Positions 20,222 to 30,888 of a DNA stretch of 64,000 nucleotides are shown here, piece by piece (position 1 is the first letter of the stretch; the number at the start of each line of letters is the position of its first letter). The stretch is from positions 95,770,943 through 95,834,942 of the forward strand of contig OY856186.1 in the NCBI GenBank assembly GCA_963693315.1, in the 5' to 3' direction. Made by a program: the position numbers and the translations under genes. A model generated the notes under the pieces. That model saw only the letters and a program-made list of their open reading frames with translations, did not search any database and was not told where the DNA came from. Source of the stretch: Diogma glabrata. Its lineage: Eukaryota; Arthropoda; Insecta; Diptera; Cylindrotomidae.

Positions 20222-20349
20222 AATAGTATATTACGCACGGACGTAAGCTATTTTGGACTTAATGTGGGTGCAAATCTCGGCTAACGCCTCGATTTGCAAA
20301 CTTCCACATTCGCCCAAATTTTTTAGCTTTACGTCCTTGCACTATTTTT
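20222..20349. repeat. imperfect palindrome with CTCGGCTAACGCCTCG core
   Basis: GGACGTAAGCTA at the left pairs with TAGCTTTACGTCC at the right. TGCAAAT and ATTTGCA border the core CTCGGCTAACGCCTCG at 20276-20291. That core differs by one base from the one at 17521-17536. Confidence 0.7.
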
Positions 20350-20674
20350 ATTTGTGCTTAAATAAGTAAATCGTATTTCTTTACATCGAGTTCATTGACA
20401 TACATTTTTTTATTCATAGTATTATAAAAAAATTAGGGATTTGCCAATTATAAACTAAAATTTTGATACGCTGAAAATTATTTCAAATATTTTTTAATTC
20501 ATGAGCTTTATTATGCTGGGCAGTTTTTTTACAAAATTTTAAGAATGACTTTTTTTATATTGTGAACTAGTAATAGTCCGAGAGCTAAGCGACATAAAAT
20601 TGCAAGCACTTTATAAAGGCTGATTTTTTAATATTATGTCACATATGTTGAGTAGAGAAATAGTCTTTAGTCAG

Positions 20675-21141
20675 TGTTAATTATCAATTGTGTGATTAAC
20701 GAAGTTTATTTAATGATTTATTTTAAGTGTCAACAGAGACCAAAGAAGAATTTATGTATATTCATTTTTCTAATCTCTGTTGAGACAGTTAAATTTTGTT
20801 TGAACATAATTGATAATTAACAGATAAAGAAAATGTTTTCTTTCTTTTTATCAATAAACATAAAATATTGTAAGTTTGATAATTTATAATATTTGTGTTT
20901 TATTTTGTTGAAAGAAGATAAAATAAAATAATATTTTAGTATCTTAGTTTTTTCTCATGATTGTAAAATTGGAAGGGATTTGTATCTTCCAATTATGAAA
21001 TATATATATACTGTAAATTTTTATAGAAGTAGAGACTCTCTCCTTTTTTATTCTTATAACGCCTTACAAGCGTGAGAGTTCGTATTAAATAATAAAACGA
21101 AATTAAGTTTTTTATTTTAATTCGATAACCAATTTTATTCA
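20675..21141 (+). repeat. probable 5' LTR of the BEL element
   Basis: The 3' edge is fixed at 21141 by the adjoining primer-binding site. The 5' edge is uncertain: TGTTAATTATC at 20675 and TGTTGAGACAG at about 20781 are both plausible TG starts. The stretch holds an inverted pair, GTTAATTATCAATT and AATTGATAATTAAC (20676-20821). No second copy exists in the window, so the LTR cannot be defined by comparison. Confidence 0.5.
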
Positions 21142-21155
21142 TGGTCCTTCGAGCC
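21142..21155 (+). promoter_or_regulatory. primer-binding site, BEL type
   Basis: TGGTCCTTCGAGCC is the primer-binding sequence usual for insect BEL/Pao elements, where a host tRNA 3' end primes minus-strand DNA synthesis. It directly follows the LTR edge. Confidence 0.75.
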
Positions 21156-21456
21156 ATTAAAGCAACAGTGCTGATTATAAGTTATATAATCAATTTAAAG
21201 CTATCAAAGTTGCCAGTGCTAAAGATTTATATATAATCAGTTAAGATTAACAAAATCTAGTGCTCCAATTTTACTATTTATAAATATAGTAAAATTAAAG
21301 GTATTTCATTATACCAATAAAATTAACCTACATCAAGGTTATTTGGTTTATTGTTTCCAACAAAAACAAAAAGTTGTCAACGTTTGACTACAGTGTTACG
21401 TGAGTTGTGAGTAAACATTTTCCATCTGCGCATCAACAAAGTATAAAGTAATCAAC

Positions 21457-23661
21457 ATGGATACTGAATACAAAAAGTTAGCTGATTTAACGGGAAAATA
21501 TAAAAAATTGTATGATTCTGGCATTAAAACATTGGAAAAAACAATTCTCACACGACAGTTTTCGTCAGAAATTGAAAAGCTTATTGAAGCATCAAATGAA
21601 CTTCTGTTTGAATGGAACAAGTTGGATGAAAATATAGTAAGAAAATTTTCATCATCCAGCGCAGATCACATTTATTTCGAGAAAGATGAAAACAAGATAT
21701 TTAACGCAACAGTCAAGAAATTCATCCAATCATGCAAAGACAAATTACATGAAGTTACAACAGGTATACGTCAAGCTGAACAAAAACGTCAATCGAATGA
21801 TAACAAATCATCTGATAACAAATTGGATAAAACAATACAACAAAATCTCAAAAAAGTCAAATTTCTACATCAAAAACTTCAAAAGAACTTCAAAGATGCA
21901 AAAAAAGACGGTCAGCTAATCCATTTCGACAAAAATACAGAAAGTGAAATGCAAAACATCTGGAAAATGATTGACGAAGAGCATATGCAACTATTTCTTT
22001 CCGCCAGCGATGAAGATCTACAACACGAATATTTCACAAATTCTGACCACGGATTGCTAGAGGATGAATATAAAGAAATATTATCTTTACTTCAACAAAA
22101 AATAAGCAGTTTTAATATTACACAAAATAAGACTGCAATAGGCAATGACAATCGAGAATGTCAAATAAAATTGCCACAAATTAAAATTCCATCATTTGAT
22201 GGTAACTATTTAGCATGGATACCATTCCGTGACTATTTTGAACAATTAGTTCACAATAATAAACAATTAAGCAATGTCGAAAAAATGCATTACTTAATAT
22301 CAAATCTTACTGGAGAAGCGAAAGAATTACTACTTCCTCTTCCAATAAATGAACAAAATTACACCAAAGCATGGAATACGCTTTGTACAAGATATCATAA
22401 TACAAGGCTGTTAATAAACAAAACATTTGAAAAAATGTGTAATCATCAAACAATTGTTGAAGAATCATCATCAGCTATAAAAAGGCTTCACGATAGTTTA
22501 GCTATCTCTATATCTTCTCTAAAAAACTTAGCACAAGAACATGATTTAGCAGATGCATTCATCATCTATCTAATGAGTCAAAAATTAGATAGAGAATCAA
22601 AAAGACTATTTGAATTATCTCTTGATGACAACAAACAAATTCCAAGTTTAGATCAATTCACACAGTTTCTAGAATCGAGATTTAAATCACTAGAAACAAT
22701 AACTGAAAATAAAAATCTAAAGCACGGAAAGCCGTTCGTCAAATTCAACAAGAGCTATCATGCAACAGTTAGCTCAAGATGTAAGAAATGCAACAAATCA
22801 TTTCACAGCCTTTCTGATTGTCCTGAGTTTTTGGATTTAAGTGTTCATTTAAAACGACAATTTTTAAACAAAAATAAAAGTTGTACTCGATGTCTTTCTG
22901 GAAATCACACTTACGATAACTGCGATTCACAGTTGATTTGTGAAATATGCAATATCAAGCATCATAATTTATTGCATAATAATGTACCGAAACGTCAAAA
23001 TAAATCCACAAAAAGAAACGCACCTTCAACATCATCAATAATACCAGTTAACAATCAGAATAAACCAGACGGCAGTCTGGTAGAAAATTTACCAGGACCA
23101 AGTCAGACAACGGTCAACAGTGCCACTTACATGGTCAACAAAACAAATCATAAAACTCTTCTTGCAACAGCATTAGTTAAAACAAGAGGAAGGAACGGAA
23201 TAGATGAATACTTGAGAATATTGATTGATCCTGGCTCCCAAGCATCATTCATAACTGAAGATACAGTTCAGCGACTATGCTTAAATAAAACAAGGATCAA
23301 CACTGAAGTTTCAGGTTTAGCATCAACAAAAACAGCAAAAATAAAACATATGGTCGAGTTAAACATTAGACCTATATATCCATCACTATTTAATTTAAAC
23401 ATAGAAGCGATGGTTTTGCAAAATATAACACCAAATCTTCCAGAACAAAATATAAAGGAAATCCAATGGAAACATCTTCAAAATATAGTTCTTGCAGATC
23501 CAAACTATAATGTTCCAGCTCCAATAGATGTATTACTAGGCGCAGATTACTATTCCAGTATAATACAAACTGGTTTAATCAAAGGAAAGATAAATACTCC
23601 TGTAGCTCAAAAAACTGAGCTTGGATATATCCTACTAGGCAACACATCTCAAAACAAATAG
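21457..23661 (+). CDS. BEL gag-protease polyprotein
   Basis: An open frame of 734 codons with a clear ATG about 300 bases after the primer-binding site. The N-terminal ~230 residues are lysine-rich and largely helical. A DUF1759-type gag domain follows (about 240-400, with IKIPSFDGNYLAWIPFRDYF). Next come three zinc-binding knuckles (CKKCNKSFHSLSDC, CTRCLSGNHTYDNC, CEICNIKHHNLLH) near 450-510, then a DUF1758 aspartic protease around 575-690 with LIDPGSQASFIT and DVLLGADYY. The active site reads DPGS rather than DSGS or DTGS, as in many BEL elements. The protein packages RNA and cuts the polyprotein. The frame stops at 23661; pol continues in another frame after one shift near 23650. Confidence 0.88.
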   Translation: MDTEYKKLADLTGKYKKLYDSGIKTLEKTILTRQFSSEIEKLIEASNELLFEWNKLDENIVRKFSSSSADHIYFEKDENKIFNATVKKFIQSCKDKLHEVTTGIRQAEQKRQSNDNKSSDNKLDKTIQQNLKKVKFLHQKLQKNFKDAKKDGQLIHFDKNTESEMQNIWKMIDEEHMQLFLSASDEDLQHEYFTNSDHGLLEDEYKEILSLLQQKISSFNITQNKTAIGNDNRECQIKLPQIKIPSFDGNYLAWIPFRDYFEQLVHNNKQLSNVEKMHYLISNLTGEAKELLLPLPINEQNYTKAWNTLCTRYHNTRLLINKTFEKMCNHQTIVEESSSAIKRLHDSLAISISSLKNLAQEHDLADAFIIYLMSQKLDRESKRLFELSLDDNKQIPSLDQFTQFLESRFKSLETITENKNLKHGKPFVKFNKSYHATVSSRCKKCNKSFHSLSDCPEFLDLSVHLKRQFLNKNKSCTRCLSGNHTYDNCDSQLICEICNIKHHNLLHNNVPKRQNKSTKRNAPSTSSIIPVNNQNKPDGSLVENLPGPSQTTVNSATYMVNKTNHKTLLATALVKTRGRNGIDEYLRILIDPGSQASFITEDTVQRLCLNKTRINTEVSGLASTKTAKIKHMVELNIRPIYPSLFNLNIEAMVLQNITPNLPEQNIKEIQWKHLQNIVLADPNYNVPAPIDVLLGADYYSSIIQTGLIKGKINTPVAQKTELGYILLGNTSQNK

Positions 23662-23677
23662 CGATCAACTAATAAGT

Positions 23678-25066
23678 ATGGTTGGTACAGTGAACGAAGA
23701 TTATGATCTGAAAAGATTTTGGGAAATTGAAGAAATACACGATGCGAGACAACAAACACCGGATGAAAAATACTGCGAAAAATTCTATGAAGAAACTTAC
23801 AAGAAACAAGCAGATGGCCGATATGTTGTGAAAATTCCGATTAAAGATAATACTAATCTAAAATTAGGAAAATCAAGATTTTCTGCAATGTCTAGATTTT
23901 TACAAATCGAAAAAAGATTAAATAAGAATGCAGAATTAAAATCTGATTATTCTAAAATAATACAAGATTATCTAGATTTGAATCATATGGAACCAACACA
24001 AAATAATCCATATGAAAATATTGAAAAATGCTATTATTTGCCACATCACGCAGTTTTCAAAGAAAGTAGTTCATCAACGAAGTTAAGAATTGTTTTTGAT
24101 GCATCAGCTAAAACCACAACTGGCGTAAGTCTAAACGACTTAATGCATATTGGTCCAACTATACAAGATGATTTATCATCAATATTGTTAAGATGGAGAA
24201 AACATAAATATGTCTTTACTTCAGACATAGAAAAAATGTTTAGACAGATTAAAATTTCGAAAGAACATCAAAACTTTCAAAGAATCTTATGGCGCTTCAA
24301 TCCAAATGATGAAATTCGAGAATACAAATTGAATACAGTTACCTTTGGTACCGCTTCAGCATCATATTTGTCTATTAAAACTCTACAACAAATAGCAAAA
24401 GATAATATAGAAATCTATCCTCGTGAAACTCAAATAGTTTTAAATGACTTTTATGTGGATGACTTATTATCAGGTTGTGACACAAAAAAAGAAGCACAAC
24501 AACTAATAAATGGTTTAATAAAATTATTAAAAACTGGTGGGATGACATTGCGAAAATGGTCAAGCAATGATCCAGATTTATTAAATGATATACCAATAAT
24601 AGATCGCGAATTCGGCAACTATGAGTTAGATAAAGATAATTCTATTAAAACATTGGGCACTATATGGAACACAACACGTGATAATATTGAATTTAGAGTC
24701 ACGTTAAAAGATGTTCCTCCAAATGAAAAATTTACAAAACGAAAAATTTTGTCTGATACCGCCAAATTATACGATCCACTAGGACTTTTGGCCCCAACAA
24801 TAATCAATGCAAAAATCATAATGCAAGATTTATGGTTAGCAGGTGTTACTTGGGACGAAGAAGTTCCACCAGATGTTGCTATAAAATGGTTTAATCTACG
24901 AAATGAACTAAAAACATTAGAGGCAATTAAAATCCCAAGATGGATACAATTTTCGAACAACTTAAAAAATTTAGAACTTCATGGATTTTGTGACGCTTCC
25001 GAAAAAGCATACGCAGCTTCAATATATTGCAAGTCAGTAAACATGAATATGTTTTATTCTATTTAA
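23678..25066 (+). CDS. BEL reverse transcriptase, RNase H start only
   Basis: The frame is open upstream of its ATG, so the ATG is not a true start but the continuation of gag-pol after a shift. It begins with the KRFWEIEEI linker usual before BEL RT. The RT core spans about residues 115-300: LRIVFDASAK, FTSDIEKMFRQI, and the catalytic FYVDDLLSG near 24450. The pre-RNase H connection (GLLAPTIINAK, LWLAGVTWDEEVP) follows, then the first RNase H strand, LHGFCDASEKAYAASIYC. The frame then diverges and stops. Relatives have roughly 100 further RNase H residues here, which are absent, so the copy carries an internal deletion around 25045-25085 and cannot be a full pol. Confidence 0.85.
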   Translation: MVGTVNEDYDLKRFWEIEEIHDARQQTPDEKYCEKFYEETYKKQADGRYVVKIPIKDNTNLKLGKSRFSAMSRFLQIEKRLNKNAELKSDYSKIIQDYLDLNHMEPTQNNPYENIEKCYYLPHHAVFKESSSSTKLRIVFDASAKTTTGVSLNDLMHIGPTIQDDLSSILLRWRKHKYVFTSDIEKMFRQIKISKEHQNFQRILWRFNPNDEIREYKLNTVTFGTASASYLSIKTLQQIAKDNIEIYPRETQIVLNDFYVDDLLSGCDTKKEAQQLINGLIKLLKTGGMTLRKWSSNDPDLLNDIPIIDREFGNYELDKDNSIKTLGTIWNTTRDNIEFRVTLKDVPPNEKFTKRKILSDTAKLYDPLGLLAPTIINAKIIMQDLWLAGVTWDEEVPPDVAIKWFNLRNELKTLEAIKIPRWIQFSNNLKNLELHGFCDASEKAYAASIYCKSVNMNMFYSI

Positions 25067-25079
25067 ATTTTATTCATTT

Positions 25080-26599
25080 CCAACAAATGGAAAACGTTCG
25101 TAGCAAATAGAGTCTCGGAAATTCAAACTAATATGAACCCAAATCAATGGAATCACGTCATTTCCGAAGACAACCCAGCAGATTGTGCATCCAGAGGATT
25201 AAATCCAAAAGAATTATTGGATCACAATATATGGTGGAATGGTCCATTATGGTTAAAAAACGAGCAATCAGAACATATGAAATTCAGTAATCAAAATTTA
25301 AATACAGATCTTGAATTACGAAAAGTTTCAAGTTTATTCGTTACAAATATTACAAATTGTAACGACTTAAATTTAATAGACAAATATTCTTCCTACAATA
25401 AGTTAATAAGAGTCACTGCGTTTTGTATAAGATTCATACAAAATTTAAGGACACAAAAAGGCTTTAGATTCAATGGTACATTGACATTGGATGAACTTAA
25501 CAAAGCAACAACTTTAATCACTAGATTAGGCCAGAAATACGAATTTGCATCGGAAGCTCAAAATCTTAAAAGTGGAATTCCAATCAATAACAAAAGCAAC
25601 ATTTTCTCACTTTATCCATTCCTAGATAGTGATGGAATCATTAGAGTTGGGGGAAGATTGCAGAACGCTAACTTAGATTTCGAAGAAAAACATCCTGCAA
25701 TTTTACCTTATAAATGTGCACTTACAACATTAGTGATTAATGCTGCACATATAACAACATTACATGGTGGAAACAAGCTAACCTTGTCATACACAAGAAG
25801 GAAATTTTGGATAATAAACGGTACACGAGCTGTTAAAAATAATATAAACAAATGTGTCATATGTTTTAAATACAAATCAAAAACATCACATCAATTAATG
25901 GGTTCGTTACCAAAAGAAAGAGTAAATATCGCCCCTCCATTTACAAATAGTGCTGTAGATTTTGCTGGTCCATTTGATATTCGAATGTCAAAAGGAAGGG
26001 GTTCCAAAACCTTTAAAGGATACATTAGTGTATTTGTATGCCTATCTACAAAAGCTGTTCATCTAGAAGTTGTAAGTGATTTGACTTCAACTGCATTCTT
26101 AGCTGCTTTCAAACGGTTCATATCAAGAAGAGGAATTGTTTCAAAACTATTTAGTGATAATGGAACAAACTTTGTATTAGCAAACAAAATGTTAAAACAA
26201 AACTCTAAAGAATTCATGCAAACATATAAAGAAATCACCGATAAATTATCAGCTAATGGTACTGAATGGCATTTTATTCCACCACTATCTCCTCACATGG
26301 GTGGTTTATGGGAAGCGGGTGTTAAATCAGTAAAAAACCACCTCAAAAGAATAGTTGGAGATACCAAACTAACATTCGAAGAGATGACAACCGTTTTGGC
26401 ACAAATCGAAGCTTGCTTAAATTCAAGGCCACTTTGCAAAATAAATGATGATCCAGACAGTTTAGATGTTTTAACACCCGGACACTTTTTGATTGGTCGA
26501 AGTTTGTTTTCAAGTCCAGAATCAAATTTATTAGATATTCCATCTAACAGATTAACAAGATGGAGGTTACTTACTCGCATGAACCAAGATTTCTGGTAA
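25080..26599 (+). CDS. BEL integrase region, interrupted
   Basis: After the RNase H deletion the sequence resumes with KWKTFVANRVSEIQT; the ATG at 25133 is internal to the original polyprotein. NPADCASRGL, a late RNase H block, is followed by the integrase. Its HHCC zinc finger (AAHITTLHGG ... CVICFKYK) is near 25745-25870. The DDE core has D in AVDFAGPFD (about 25957), D in LFSDNGTNF (about 26157) and E in GGLWEAGVKSVK (about 26312). The chain ends just inside the DUF5641 C-terminal domain at RWRLLTRMNQDFW, where a frameshift gives a stop. The enzyme would insert the DNA copy into the host genome. Catalytic residues are intact although the chain is not. Confidence 0.85.
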
Positions 26600-26875
26600 G
26601 ATGGAGCTCAGAATACTTAACACAACTTCAACAACGCATCAAATGGAAGGCAGAACAACAGAATATAAAAATAGGAAGTATTGTCCTCATTAAAGAAGAC
26701 AACTTACCTCCAAGTAAATGGTTAAGTAATTGAAACACATTCTGGCAAAGACAACCTAGTCCGTGTTGTTTCGGTCAAAACTAATAAAAATATTTATAAA
26801 AGACCAATAGTAAAGATTTGTCCACTTCCAATAGAAGAAAATAATTACATTCCATCAAATGTTCAAAACCAGACT
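26600..26875 (+). pseudogene. BEL integrase C-terminal domain, frameshifted
   Basis: The DUF5641-type tail of the integrase continues in other frames after 26598, with QRIKWKAEQQ, IGSIVLIKEDNLPPSKW and RPIVKICPLP visible. At least two shifts (near 26598 and 26735) break it. It joins the env-like region without a clear spacer. Confidence 0.7.
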
Positions 26876-26888
26876 TCATTAGTAGTTA

Positions 26889-28081
26889 CAAAAAGAAATT
26901 CATCTTTAAAATTATCATCAATTTTATGTTTCTTACTACTATTTTCCAATTTTTGGGGCGGAAGGGGTCTTCCAACGTATACAGCTAGGCCATTTAAAAA
27001 TCACCCCGGAATTTATTTCGAAGATATGGGTCGATTACAATTAATCAATAATGATTGGAACATAATAGTGTACTACAATTTAGAAAACTACTGGCAGGAA
27101 TTCAACAATTTCAAAACACATATGAATAAGCTAAAACATTTATGTGATTATCATGATGGCGAGATTAACAAACAAATTTGTACAACAATTTTGTATCAAT
27201 TGAACTACCAGATAGAAGAGAAAGAGAATAAAAATACAATTTTAAGTCAACCATATAGAGAAGCAAACAGAAAACGAAGAGGATTAATTAACATTGTCGG
27301 CACGCTGGCCAATCAATTTTTTGGAGTGCTTGATCAAAAATTCGCTGATGAATACGAAGCTGACATCAAAGAAATCAGAAGAAACGAAAAACATATGACC
27401 AATTTGATTCATAAACAAACTTCTATTTCTGAGTCCACAGTCAATGTATTGAAGAAATCAAATGAGATGATCAGGAAACAATTTGATTCCATTAACAATC
27501 AAATAGAATATCTGATAACAGTTATAAATCAACAAACATATATTGTTGATAAACTCAACTCTTCACAAACATTTACATTGTTATCAACTCAGCTAACATT
27601 GGCATTAATTGATTATCAAAACGTACAGAACGCATTAATCGACATCCTCATTCAATCACAAAATGGTAAAATTCATCCACTGCTGTTTACACCTCAACAA
27701 TTATTGAGTCAACTTAAGTTTATTCGCCAAGAGGTTCCTTCTAACTTAATGCTACCTGGAGATGATACACCTGATGGCCTAATAAAACTTTACAAAATAA
27801 TGAATTGCAAGGCAGCTATTCAACATCAGTTAATAATCATCGACATTAAAATACCACTTCCAAATAGAGAAGAATTTCAAATTTTTAATATGGTTCCAGT
27901 TCCAACAAGGTACAATGACAAATATGTTTTCATTCAACCATCATCAAGATTTTTAGTAACAGATCTCCAAAGAACACTGATTTATCCAATAGAAGATATG
28001 GATCAGTGTGAAGCTGTTTCAAATTACCACTATTGTAGACAGCTGGATTCGTTAGCGTTTGGAGTGGGTCCAATGTTGTAA
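26889..28081 (+). pseudogene. env-like protein of the BEL element, 3'-truncated
   Basis: One frame is open from about 26889 to 28081, upstream of its first ATG at 27026. It begins with a hydrophobic leucine-rich segment (about 26900-26950) that looks like a signal peptide. A basic, furin-like site RKRRG lies near 27270, followed by a glycine-containing hydrophobic segment. A long coiled-coil-like helix follows, about residues 100-190 from the ATG. This order matches insect retrovirus-like envelope proteins (errantivirus or baculovirus F type). Such proteins are glycoproteins that can mediate membrane fusion; whether this one ever did is unknown. The C-terminal transmembrane part is absent because the element stops here, so the protein is incomplete. 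Acquisition of env by BEL elements is known in several lineages. Confidence 0.7.
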
Positions 28082-28352
28082 AAAAAACCATGTATCTTGC
28101 AGCTACTTTATAAAACCTAAAAATTGGTTTGAGAGCAGAATATTAATTAAAAATAAGTTTTATGATCGTCAGTCACTTAAATCCTGTAACCGAACGCGTC
28201 AGTACGCGTTGAAGTTGTAAAAAAGCGGTACATCGTGCAAGTACTTTATAAAATCTGAAATTTAGTATACAGGTGAAGAATATTATTATAATTACAAAAA
28301 ATGTAGTAGTCAGTTTATTTCTGTAACAAATGCCATCAGTCGCAAATAAAAG
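28080..28352 (+). repeat. two diverged tandem ~139-bp units
   Basis: The unit beginning AAAAAACCATGTATCTTGCA (28080) recurs in diverged form at about 28219 (AAAAAAGCGGTACATCGTGC). Both contain ACTTTATAAA and related downstream sequence. They start right at the truncated env end. Confidence 0.6.
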
Positions 28353-28635
28353 GTTGCCGTTCTGTAATACGGCGCGTTCAATAAATATTAACATATATTG
28401 AATGAAGTTTCTTTTTTCAATGGATATTCATTTTATTGCATGTACATTGAAGCTGATCTACTCGAACGACTATTAAAATATATAATATTAAACTTAAATA
28501 ACAAAATTAATAGAATCATATACAGATTTAAATAAAGTATATTCAACAGTATAAGTATGAAATAGTATTCTAATATGAGTCGCTGCACTTGTTGTAAACA
28601 TCACTTGAGTCATCATTTTCTGGGTCGGTTATATC
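28353..28635. other. AT-rich DNA, no gene
   Basis: No recognised feature between the tandem units and the inverted 65-bp repeat. Confidence 0.5.
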
Positions 28636-28805
28636 TGACAACATATGTGACATAGTATTGAAAAATCAGCCTTTACAAAGTGCTTGCAATTTTATGTCGC
28701 TCGCCTCCCCTACTATAATATTGTATTTATATATTCCTCTAATGATCTTCTTAAATTCATAAAGCATGGAATTTGTTTTATCAATTGCTAAATTCGTCTA
28801 CACTT

Positions 28806-29052
28806 TTTACCGCTGTTATTCATCTTATCCCCATAGTTATTCGTTAAAACCCACTGTTATTCGTATTATGACCAAAGTTATTCGTTTGTACCCACTGTTA
28901 TTCGTATATACCCAAAGTTATTCGTATAATCCCCACTGTTATTCGTTTATAACCAAAGTTATTCGTACATTCTCCAAAGTTATTTGTTTAATCACCACTG
29001 TTATTCGTTTTATCACCACTGTTATTCGTTTATACCCAAAATTATTCGTATA
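28806..29052 (+). repeat. left terminal array, 12 units
   Basis: Twelve copies of GTTATTCGT or one-base variants, spaced about 17-23 bases. The lead-in alternates between CCACT and CCAAA types. The units probably bind transposase. Confidence 0.85.
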
Positions 29053-29515
29053 AAGGGAAATTGGGTGTATTACAGTATATGTACATATACATACAGTATA
29101 AAATAATAGTTATTTATGCACATAGTGATGAACGGTGATCTTTTACTTAACGAGATGATTTTTTACCTCCGAGTACATAAACTTGAGCTTTTGTGTTTCA
29201 TTTCCACGTTTTAAATATGTTTTGATACAATTTTTATATGAACGAAAGCTAAAATCGTAATCAAGCAACCTAAGTTTTTAGTCTGATGTTTTTTTTCATT
29301 TGTGCCAATTGAATATGGAATTCAGAAGTAATTGTTGTGTTTGCATTCGATAAGATATGCAGATGTCGTAAAGCTGATCCCGTGCTCCCATTTACTACAC
29401 AAGAAGTGTGCGGAAGAATTGAACCACAGAACAGTCAATGACGGGTGTTCTCATGTCGCGGTGCTGTAACGGGCCAACAGCTGCAGTTAAGAAAGGTTTA
29501 TCGATCACATTCAAT

Positions 29516-30593
29516 GGCTGATAGAGAGCGAATAATAGCTTGTGCAGAGAGTTGGGGGGACTGGTTATATCTCTAGCCAAAACGCTCAACATCCCATTTA
29601 CCACCGCTAAAAGCTGGATTGACCGAGGAACTGCTGAAGTACGGCTAAGAGGTGGACCCTGTCCGAGGGTTCTCAACGATGAAAAAATCGAGTTCTTAAT
29701 CGAACTAATTGAACGTGACTGTACCATTACTTTGAGGCAGATGCAAGAGAAAATTGTTGAAAAATTCCACATTCAAGTCGGCGCCACAACGATATCACGC
29801 TATCTTGAAGGAAGAAGTTTTAATCTGAAGTCTATTCACTACAAACCGGAAAGAATGGATTCAAACGAGAACACAGAAAAGAGGGCCTTATATGTCCAAA
29901 AACTTACAGAATTTATAAGAAATGGTAAATTAAATGAAAACACTTTAATTTTAAAAATTATAAATTTAATTTCAATTGACAGGAAAACAAATTGTGTATG
30001 TAGACGAAACGAATTTTAATCTTTTCTGCCGCCACAACAAAGGGCGTTCCATCCGAGGAAAAAGGGCAGTTATGCCGCTCCCGGCGTCCAAAGGCCCCAA
30101 TATCCACTTAATTGGGGCCATCTCTGCTGAGAGCGTTTTAACAATCGAAAAAAAGAGGGGAGCGTTCAAAACAGAAGATGCGCACGAGTGGATGATGCGG
30201 CTTCTTCAAATTTGGCAAACGCGAGGTAATCAGCTGACTGACCTGGTTATTGTTTCCGATAACGCTCCGTGCCACAGAGGATTTGCGTCGGCAGTCAAAA
30301 GTGTCGCGAACGAGGGTGGGAGAGCGACACTCTTGCACCTGGGGCCGTACTCGCCGATACTAAGCCCCATCGAAAATGTATGGTCGATAGTAAAGAACTA
30401 TGTCAATGGTCGTCTCAGACTACCTACCGTGAGGGCCCCTGGAGTAGGTGAGCAACGGCTCCAATATTTGGAACAAGTGGTGGAAGAGGCCAAAACTACA
30501 ATAACAGGAGAGCACTGCGCCAAGGCTGTCCAGCATTCGTCAGTTTTCTATCAAGCAGCTTTAAACTTAGAGAATATGAGTGTTGGCTCATAA
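29516..30593 (+). pseudogene. DD37E IS630/Tc1/mariner transposase, one frameshift
   Basis: A cut-and-paste transposase. The likely start is the ATG at 29516 (MADRERIIACAE). A frameshift at the G run or just after, near 29555-29570, moves reading to the frame open from 29540. The N-terminal half has helix-turn-helix-type sequence (FTTAKSWIDRG, TLRQMQEKIVEKFHI, TTISRYLEGR). A 58-bp intron separates it from the catalytic half. The DDE motif is complete: YVDETNFNLF, VIVSDNAPCH and SPILSPIENVW. Between the second D and the E there are 37 residues, so it is a DD37E enzyme, a spacing known from insect Tc1/mariner (IS630) families. Exon 2 is open to its stop at 30593. Apart from the early shift, the gene is intact. 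Confidence 0.85.
29925..29982 (+). other. 58-bp GT-AG intron in the transposase gene
   Basis: GTAAATTAAATG opens and TTTCAATTGACAG closes an AT-rich stretch. Removing it joins ARNG... in phase 1 to GKQIVYVDET without disturbing the frame. Short introns of this size are usual in insect genes but uncommon inside Tc1/mariner transposases. Confidence 0.75.
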
Positions 30594-30888
30594 TTTTTAT
30601 TTTTCTGTATTTATTCGATAACTTTTTTAATTAAACATGTTTTTCTTCATTTACAATGGTGCATGTTCCTTTTTCTCTCCTTTTTGTTCATTTACAAAGA
30701 TACGTGTGCACTTCCAATAATTTTTTGTTCATTTTAATCTGAAGAGCGTTTTATGCAACTGCAAAAATTTACGATTGCCGTGCAAATTATAAGCAAAAGT
30801 AAAGAGGAACGCACTGGACAGAAAGACCTGGAAAATGGTAAAGAGAACGGCTCACTATGCGCCAAAACGGGAATCTACCTTTATACGA

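Larger units (their letters stand above)
20675..28081 (+). mobile_element. BEL/Pao retroelement, 3' end missing
   Basis: Order of parts: probable 5' LTR, primer-binding site, gag-protease ORF, RT region, integrase region, env-like region. After the env-like frame ends at 28081 no second LTR is found; sequence typical of the 5' LTR does not recur. The element is therefore truncated or has been replaced on its right side. Internal frameshifts and a deletion in the RNase H region show that it is defective. Confidence 0.8.
20580..28706. mobile_element. inverted 65-bp repeats flanking the BEL element
   Basis: A block at about 20588-20648 containing GCGACATAAAATTGCAAGCA recurs in reverse complement at 28636-28703, with about 90 percent identity over some 65 bases. 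Shorter relatives with GCARSYACTTTATAAA occur at about 28100-28135 and 28236-28265. The two ends could be the TIRs of an older DNA element into which the BEL element inserted, with internal subterminal copies on the right. Exact ends and a TSD are not resolved. Confidence 0.5.

Noticed and set aside
26293..26580. Minus-strand ORFs opposite the integrase
   Set aside because: Shadow frames of a clear plus-strand integrase gene.
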